From Bacteroidales bacterium (lineage in GTDB: Bacteria; Bacteroidota; Bacteroidia; Bacteroidales; UBA932), in contig JAFZVU010000082.1 of assembly GCA_017617655.1 (NCBI GenBank), forward strand, positions 1-39,126: a stretch of 39,126 bases of DNA, read 5' to 3'. Numbering within the stretch: position 1 is the stretch's first letter; the number at the start of each line of letters is the position of its first letter. A model generated the notes under the pieces. It saw only the letters and a program-made list of their open reading frames with translations. It made no database searches and was not told the origin of the DNA. The translations under genes and the position numbers were made by a program. This document shows positions 34,638-39,126 of the stretch, one piece after another.

Positions 34638-35657
34638 GTGAGACGTCTGCTTTATCTGCTGCCGCTGCTTGCATTGCTTACCTGCTGCAGCGGCAAGAAG
34701 GCCGATGTGGTCTTTGACCGCGACGATGCCGCCCGCAAGGTGGACATCACCGTCGACGGAGTCTATTTTACTTCGCTGATCTATCCCGAGGATATGGAGA
34801 AGCCGGTCCTCTGGCCGATAAACTCCGCTTCCGGGAAGGAGATAACCAGAGGCTTCCCGCGCGCTCCCAGGGCCTTCGAAAGCACCGACCATCCTCACCA
34901 GACCGGTCTGTGGTTCAATTTCGGCAATGTGAACGGGCTGGATTTCTGGAACAATTCCTACGCTATCCCGGCCGAACGCAAGGCCTCATACGGATCCGTA
35001 GTGTTCGACAAGATCGTTTCGGCTGCCGACGGCAAGCTGGTAACTCTGTCCAACTGGGTTGACAACGACGGCAAGGTTCTGATGACCGAGGAGACCACTT
35101 TCGTTTTCGACGGGACTAAGGACGAGCGCTCGATCGTGCGCACCGCGAAGCTGACTGCAGTGGAGCCGGTGACCTTCGGGGAGAGCAAGGAGGGTATGCT
35201 GGGCCTCCGTGTGGACCGCGCCTTCCAGAAGCCGTCTGACAAACCGGAGCGCTACACCGACGCCAACGGCATAGTGACTACGGTAGCAACCGTCAACAGC
35301 GAGGGCGTGAACGGCGAGTATGTCAACAGCTTCGGCGACCGTGGCGACGACGTCTGGTCGAAGAGGGCGGAGTGGACCATGCTGAACGGCACAAAGGAGG
35401 GGGACGACATCTCGATCCTGATAATCGACAGCAAGGGCAACCCCAACTTCCCCGCGTGGTCGCATGCCCGCGGCTACGGCCTTTTCGCCGTCAACAACAT
35501 GGGCGGCCGCGAGTTCGACCGCAGCCTTCCCCAGCCGGCCGGCTACAAGCTTGATCCCGGCCAGACCGTGACATTCACCTATAAGATCATCATAAAGAAC
35601 AACGGCTTCCTCACAACTGAGCAAGCCGCCGCATACGCCAGGGATTTCAACAAGTAA
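34638..35657 (+). CDS. DUF6807 (PmoA-like) exported lipoprotein
   Basis: A 339-residue protein starting at a GTG (34638), 5 bases after the oxidoreductase stop. The start is supported by a lipoprotein-type signal ([19 protein letters not shown]). The family signature [13 protein letters not shown] at about residues 87-99 and the repeated beta-strand pattern fit the DUF6807 family. Such proteins often travel with Gfo/Idh/MocA oxidoreductases in Bacteroidota and Planctomycetes, pointing to a joint role in carbohydrate modification, but the reaction is not established. It ends 6 bases before the stop of the convergent aldehyde dehydrogenase. Confidence 0.85.
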   Translation: MRRLLYLLPLLALLTCCSGKKADVVFDRDDAARKVDITVDGVYFTSLIYPEDMEKPVLWPINSASGKEITRGFPRAPRAFESTDHPHQTGLWFNFGNVNGLDFWNNSYAIPAERKASYGSVVFDKIVSAADGKLVTLSNWVDNDGKVLMTEETTFVFDGTKDERSIVRTAKLTAVEPVTFGESKEGMLGLRVDRAFQKPSDKPERYTDANGIVTTVATVNSEGVNGEYVNSFGDRGDDVWSKRAEWTMLNGTKEGDDISILIIDSKGNPNFPAWSHARGYGLFAVNNMGGREFDRSLPQPAGYKLDPGQTVTFTYKIIIKNNGFLTTEQAAAYARDFNK

Positions 35658-35663
35658 CCTTGG

Positions 35664-37040
35664 CTATTTGAGGATCTTTTTCATGAGAGCTATGGCCTTG
35701 TAAGGCATATATCGGAACGGGAGATCTATTCTGGACGAAGTATTCAGCACCGAACGGGTGTGGGAGAAAGCCAGGAAGGTCTCCCGCTCGTGATATCTGC
35801 CTTGTCCTGAATTGCCTACGCCGCCGAAGGGCATGTTGGCGTTGGCGAAGTGCATTATGGTGTCGTTGATGCAAGCTCCGCCGCTGGAAGTGTGTCTGAT
35901 CAGATATTTGCCGTCCTTCACGTTTCCGAAGTAGTAGAAGGCAAGGGGCTTCTCGCGCGAGTTGACGAATTCAAGCACTTCTTCCTTGTCCTGCCAGGTC
36001 AGCACGGGGAATACCGGGCCGAAGATTTCGGTGGTCATAACGTTTGCGTCAAGGGCCACGTTGTCCAGAAGCGTCGGTTCGATGTAGCGTTCGGCGTCGT
36101 TGAATGCGCCTCCTGCGAGGATCTTTCCTTCCTTCAGGTATGATTTTACTCTCTGGTAGGCCTTGTCTGTGACCAGCCGGACATAGTTCGGCGACTGGCG
36201 GACGTCGGTGCCGTGCAGGCCTTCGACTGCTTTCTTGAATTCTGCCACGAAGGCGTCTTTGATGTCTTTGTGGAGGAGAAGATAGTCGGGAGCAATGCAG
36301 GTCTGGCCGGCGTTGAGGGTCTTGCCCCAGGCGATGCGCTTGGCTGCAAGTCTGATGTTGGCATCGGGGCCTACTATGCAAGGGCTCTTGCCGCCGAGTT
36401 CCAGCACCATCGGCGTCAGGTTGGGAGCTGCGGCTGCGGCAACCACTCTTCCCAGGGCAGGACTGCCGGTGAAGAAGATGAAATCCCAGCGCTGGGCGAG
36501 CAGCTCGGCGTTGGTTTCGCGATGGCCCTGCACCATGGCGACATATTCTTTCGGGAAGGTTTCATCTATCATATCCTGAAGCACTGCCGACACCGTCGGC
36601 ACGTAGGGCGAAGGTTTCAGCACTGCAGTGCAGCCGGCGCTGATGGCGCCCACCAGCGGGTTGAGCAGCAGATTGACCGGATAGTTCCACGGCGCGATTA
36701 TGAGAGATGCGCCGAGCGGCTCATATACTATGTGGCTGCTGGCGGGGAAGTGGGTGATGGGAGTGGCCACGCGCCTGGGCTTCGCCCAGCGGTCCAGATG
36801 TTTGAGGGCGCTGCGAATCTCGCCCTTCACGATGCTCGTCTCGCAGAGATAACTCTCCGGCTCGCTCTTGCGCAGATCCTTCCACAGCGCGTCGAACAGA
36901 GGCTTCTCATATTTGCAAACAGCCGCCAGCAGCTTGCGCAGTTGCTCCTTGCGCCACTCCACCGGAAGCGTCGCCCCGGTCCTGAAAAACTCCCTCTGGC
37001 TCTCCACCAGAGCAGGGATATCCATGTTTCCTGCCATCAT
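35664..37040 (-). CDS. Aldehyde dehydrogenase, class 3 type
   Basis: A 458-residue NAD(P)-dependent enzyme. The catalytic Cys248 is in NAGQTCIAPD and the general base Glu214 is in LELGGKSP. The block IIAPWNYPVNLLLNPLVGAI and FFTGSPALGRVV belong to the ALDH3-like group, which lacks the N-terminal extension of longer ALDHs. A hydrophobic C-terminal tail (FRYMPYKAIALMKKILK) may associate with the membrane, as in fatty aldehyde dehydrogenases. It oxidises aldehydes, probably lipid or aromatic ones. It is monocistronic, with its own TTG-N19-TACATTTG promoter. Translation may start at either of the first two Met codons. Confidence 0.93.
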   Translation of the reverse strand: MMAGNMDIPALVESQREFFRTGATLPVEWRKEQLRKLLAAVCKYEKPLFDALWKDLRKSEPESYLCETSIVKGEIRSALKHLDRWAKPRRVATPITHFPASSHIVYEPLGASLIIAPWNYPVNLLLNPLVGAISAGCTAVLKPSPYVPTVSAVLQDMIDETFPKEYVAMVQGHRETNAELLAQRWDFIFFTGSPALGRVVAAAAAPNLTPMVLELGGKSPCIVGPDANIRLAAKRIAWGKTLNAGQTCIAPDYLLLHKDIKDAFVAEFKKAVEGLHGTDVRQSPNYVRLVTDKAYQRVKSYLKEGKILAGGAFNDAERYIEPTLLDNVALDANVMTTEIFGPVFPVLTWQDKEEVLEFVNSREKPLAFYYFGNVKDGKYLIRHTSSGGACINDTIMHFANANMPFGGVGNSGQGRYHERETFLAFSHTRSVLNTSSRIDLPFRYMPYKAIALMKKILK

Positions 37041-37062
37041 TCTGATAATATTTGAACCGCCC

Positions 37063-37092
37063 CAAATGTACGCAATTTTGTCGTTGCTACAA
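37063..37092 (-). promoter_or_regulatory. Promoter of the aldehyde dehydrogenase gene
   Basis: On the reverse strand TTG (37092-37090), 19 bases, then TACATTTG (37070-37063), 22 bases before the start codon. Confidence 0.8.
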
Positions 37093-37282
37093 TCTTGGAT
37101 TTACGCGGCCAAAAATAAACGTATTTAAACGTTTAATGTATGGATAGAGTGACTATTTAAGGCTAGTATTGCCACAGAAAAAGAAAAAACCCGGATTCAT
37201 CACCAGCACATGTGTCTGGGAGAGGAATTACCGGGACTGCAATCCAAAGGTATGAAAACAACAGATTACAACAAAACTTTTT

Positions 37283-37765
37283 TTGACCGGTCGTAAAGAT
37301 TGGTATGTTATCCTGTCTACGGTACCGGCACTTAAATCTTTGGATAGTCAGGTAGATATCGCAAAGCAGCACATCACCAAGCGTGGAGAGGCTATCACTC
37401 CTGACAAGATAAATGGAGAACTCACGATGGGATTTTGGGTGCTGCTGTTCAATGTCAAATATGAACGGTATCTGTGGAAAGACCTTCGTAAAGCTTTTTC
37501 AAACATGCCCAAGGCCAAACGCCAACGCAAATATGTTTCGGCCCCACTCAATGATATCCGTGCTCTTCGAAATCGAGTTTTCCACAATGAGTCAATCAGC
37601 TGGAACCTGTCTCGGCTGGAGTTTCTGCATAATACTATTCTGGAAGTCTGCCTTTGGATCAACCCTGTCTTGCCATTATGGATTAAGACAGTGGAACGAT
37701 TTGACAAAGTTATTCTTTCAGTCAAACGCAAGTGGTATGGCTGGTGGAAATACATATTTGATTAA
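37283..37765 (+). pseudogene. 5'-truncated Abi-like protein gene
   Basis: The frame encodes GRKDWYVILSTVPALKSLDS, then HITKRGEAITPDKINGELTM, GFWVLLFNVKYERYLWKDLR and the Abi-family signature LRNRVFHNESISW near its middle. This is the C-terminal half of the Abi-like family tied to phage abortive infection. The N-terminal part, about 70 residues, is missing: only a TTG could start at 37283, the first ATG is 37428, and an in-frame stop lies just upstream at 37253-37255. It is AT-rich compared with the aldehyde dehydrogenase beside it. It may be inactive, or a shorter product may be made from 37428. Confidence 0.6.
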
Positions 37766-37779
37766 AGAAAACGAAATGG

Positions 37780-37809
37780 TTGCTTCTGTAAGAAATATTC
37801 TTAATTTTG
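37780..37809 (+). promoter_or_regulatory. Promoter of the parDE operon
   Basis: TTG (37780-37782), 19 bases, then TAATTTTG (37802-37809), 24 bases before the ATG at 37833. It fixes that start over upstream in-frame Met codons. Confidence 0.8.
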
Positions 37810-37832
37810 TTCTTGGTTTTAACAACAGCATT

Positions 37833-38087
37833 ATGGCAAGAACAGTTACTGTGGCTTTAGGCCAGCATTATGAAGACTTTATTCAGGCTAATATCGCCAG
37901 TGGCAGATATAACAATGTAAGCGAAGTTATTCGTGCCGCTCTCCGTCGCCTTGAAGAGGATGAGTTGCATTTAGCCGCTCTCCGTTCCGCAATTGACGAA
38001 GGAGATGCCAGTGCTGATGTCGTAGCTTTTAACGAAGATTCTTTTATTGAGGAGATGAGAGAGGGGTGGAGGAAGAAAAATGGCTGA
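37833..38087 (+). CDS. parD: ParD-type antitoxin
   Basis: An 84-residue protein. The N-terminal MARTVTVALGQHYEDFIQAN is a ribbon-helix-helix DNA-binding arm, followed by NVSEVIRAALRRLEEDE, the typical ParD/CC2985 helix. The C-terminal acidic helix (SFIEEMREGWRKKNG) would wrap the toxin. The start is the ATG at 37833, downstream of a good promoter. It overlaps the toxin gene by 8 bases, as usual for type II toxin-antitoxin operons. It should repress its own promoter and neutralise ParE. Confidence 0.9.
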   Translation: MARTVTVALGQHYEDFIQANIASGRYNNVSEVIRAALRRLEEDELHLAALRSAIDEGDASADVVAFNEDSFIEEMREGWRKKNG

Positions 38088-38373
38088 ATATGTTCTTTCT
38101 GAACTTTCTAAGAAGGATCTCCGGGAAATAGGTGATTATACAGAGAAGACATGGTCTGAAGAGCAGGCTGTAAAATATATTACAAAATTATTTTCTCAGA
38201 TACACCTTCTTGCAGAAAACCCTTGTGCGGGGCGCGCATACGATGAAGTCCGGAAAGGGCTGAGAGGTTGCCATTGTGGAAAGCATATTATCTTCTACAG
38301 AATCATCTGTGAAGACAAGATTCGTATCGTGCGCATACTACACGAAAAGATGGATTATCCCCGGCATTTTTGA
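38080..38373 (+). CDS. parE: ParE-type toxin
   Basis: A 97-residue RelE/ParE-superfamily protein. The N-terminal helices YVLSELSKKDLREIGDYTEK and TWSEEQAVKYITKL are followed by AENPCAGRAYDEVRKGLRGC and strands HIIFYRIICEDKIRIVRILH ending YPRHF. This is the standard ParE layout. ParE toxins block DNA gyrase. It starts inside parD and is the last gene of the operon. It appears intact, unlike the Abi gene just upstream. Confidence 0.9.
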   Translation: MAEYVLSELSKKDLREIGDYTEKTWSEEQAVKYITKLFSQIHLLAENPCAGRAYDEVRKGLRGCHCGKHIIFYRIICEDKIRIVRILHEKMDYPRHF

Positions 38374-38454
38374 ATGATTTTTCGAGCGTACCCGCCTTTT
38401 TGTGACCAGACGTTTTTCTTTGCTGCGGTTGTAGGCATTAAGCGCAACAAGTGT

Positions 38455-38462
38455 TATATTTG
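38455..38462 (+). promoter_or_regulatory. -7 element for the HU-like gene
   Basis: TATATTTG, exact TAnnTTTG, 6 bases before the ATG at 38469. The leader would be extremely short. Confidence 0.6.
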
Positions 38463-38468
38463 TATGCT

Positions 38469-39126
38469 ATGAACGATGTGGAATTATTTGCTGCGTGTCT
38501 TAAGGATCTGCTGCTCGAGAACGACCTTGTGACGGTTCCCGGGCTGGGGAGTTTCATGACCCGGCTGATGCCTGCATCGTTCTCGGATCTGGGGCGCACC
38601 ATCAATCCTCCTTACCGGAAACTGTCTTTCAGGGCAGCTGAGACGGGCGATGCCTCTCTTTTTACAAACAAGCTTGCGGCGGCTCTCCCGGAAGGGACTG
38701 ACGTTGACGAGTGGCTGTCGTCCTTCGTCGCCGGGTTCAAGGAAGCCCTTGACCGTACCAAGAGGGTTGAACTGGACAGCCTCGGTGCTATGAGGGCTAC
38801 TGCGCAGAACGATTATTTCTTCGTTGCTTCCGAGGACCTGGACATCTATCCCGAAGGGATGGGGCTGGAGCCCGTGACCATCAAGTCCAGCACGCTTATA
38901 GAGTTCGGCCCGGCAGCAGAGCCGACAGATGCAGCGTCGGAGCCGGCCATCGAGCTGGAACTCGAACCCGGAACCGCAGAAGATCCCGAGAGCGAACCCG
39001 AGCTTCAGGAAGAATCTGAGCCCACGGTTGTCGAGGTCGTCGAGAGCCAGGAGCTGGAAGACGCAGCCAGTCTCGTGGAAGAACCGGCTATCGAACTGGA
39101 ATCAGAGCCCGCTCCCGCCACCGAGC
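38469..39126 (+). CDS. HU-CCDC81-like protein with acidic linker (partial)
   Basis: The frame from the ATG at 38469 runs 219 codons to the window end without a stop. Residues about 1-60 (VELFAACLKDLLLENDLVTV, then PGLGSFMTR and INPPYRKLSFR) match the first bacterial CCDC81/HU-like domain, and residues 75-125 a second (WLSSFVAGFKEALDRTKRVE then LDSLGAMRAT). From about residue 145 the protein turns into an acidic Glu/Pro tract with repeats such as EPAIELE. In Bacteroidota such proteins usually end with a transmembrane helix and a SPOR peptidoglycan-binding domain, which would lie beyond the window. An ATG at 38464 gives an immediate stop and is not used. Confidence 0.8.
   Translation, partial: MNDVELFAACLKDLLLENDLVTVPGLGSFMTRLMPASFSDLGRTINPPYRKLSFRAAETGDASLFTNKLAAALPEGTDVDEWLSSFVAGFKEALDRTKRVELDSLGAMRATAQNDYFFVASEDLDIYPEGMGLEPVTIKSSTLIEFGPAAEPTDAASEPAIELELEPGTAEDPESEPELQEESEPTVVEVVESQELEDAASLVEEPAIELESEPAPATE

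Noticed and set aside
37252-37296. Short frame MKTTDYNKTFFDRS before the Abi remnant
   Set aside because: Only 14 codons, no promoter, no match to the missing N-terminal half of the Abi-like family; likely meaningless.
37413-37832. Long in-frame extension upstream of parD
   Set aside because: It overlaps the Abi remnant and the parDE promoter; the antitoxin homology begins at the ATG at 37833.

Overview
The window looks like chromosomal DNA of a Bacteroidota member, most likely an uncultured or gut-type Bacteroidales. Many starts are preceded by the Bacteroidota housekeeping promoter (TAnnTTTG, several with a correctly spaced TTG/TTTG element). The gene content also fits: DUF1573, DUF4831, LemA/DUF2207, POT transporter, GH2 and GH3 enzymes, a Tat-type Gfo/Idh oxidoreductase with DUF6807, Bro-N, and an HU-CCDC81-like protein. 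The genus cannot be fixed from this window.

Layout. 1-3215 (minus): peptide-type POT transporter, DUF1573 protein and a GH3 glycosidase cut by the window edge, probably one operon. 3304-6785 (plus): LpxL/HtrB-like acyltransferase, DUF4831 protein and the dipeptidase PepD, with gaps of only 4 bases. 6858-9752 is an AT-richer accessory stretch: a lipoprotein and an unlisted 37-codon secreted peptide gene on the minus strand face a TPR/transmembrane/HTH-like regulator on the plus strand. 10090-11694 (minus): an orphan DUF4143-type ATPase and a miniature LysR protein that is only a DNA-binding domain. 11806-12919: rpsF-rpsR-rplI with a strong promoter and terminator. 12996-18484: yitT, rlmN (convergent, overlapping yitT by 50 bases), then recA, trpS and a GPH-type sugar symporter ended by a terminator.

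18485-19032 is a non-coding region rich in paired hairpins and repeats. 19033-23046 (plus) encodes a secreted beta-lactamase-fold hydrolase, a lipoprotein, and a secreted alpha/beta hydrolase interrupted by a roughly 90-residue Pro/Gln/Gly/Met-rich insert. 23100-24443 (minus) is an unknown lipoprotein. 24809-25200 is a decayed Bro-N gene beside tRNA-Asn. 25339-28494 is a secreted GH2 beta-galactosidase, followed by tRNA-Leu(CAG), a small exported protein, lemA with DUF2207, and bcp. 32112-35657 is an operon of alkaline phosphatase, Gfo/Idh oxidoreductase and DUF6807 protein. A class 3-type aldehyde dehydrogenase follows. The right end has a 5'-truncated Abi-like gene, a ParD/ParE toxin-antitoxin pair and the start of an HU-like protein.

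The region is a mosaic of conserved housekeeping blocks (ribosomal proteins, recA, trpS, rlmN, bcp) and exported glycan, peptide or phosphate scavenging genes, with short AT-rich accessory islets. The strongest candidates for something undescribed are the peptide/lipoprotein/TPR-regulator locus (7730-9752), the structured repeats at 18565-18990 and 24658-24729, and the hydrolase with the low-complexity insert.
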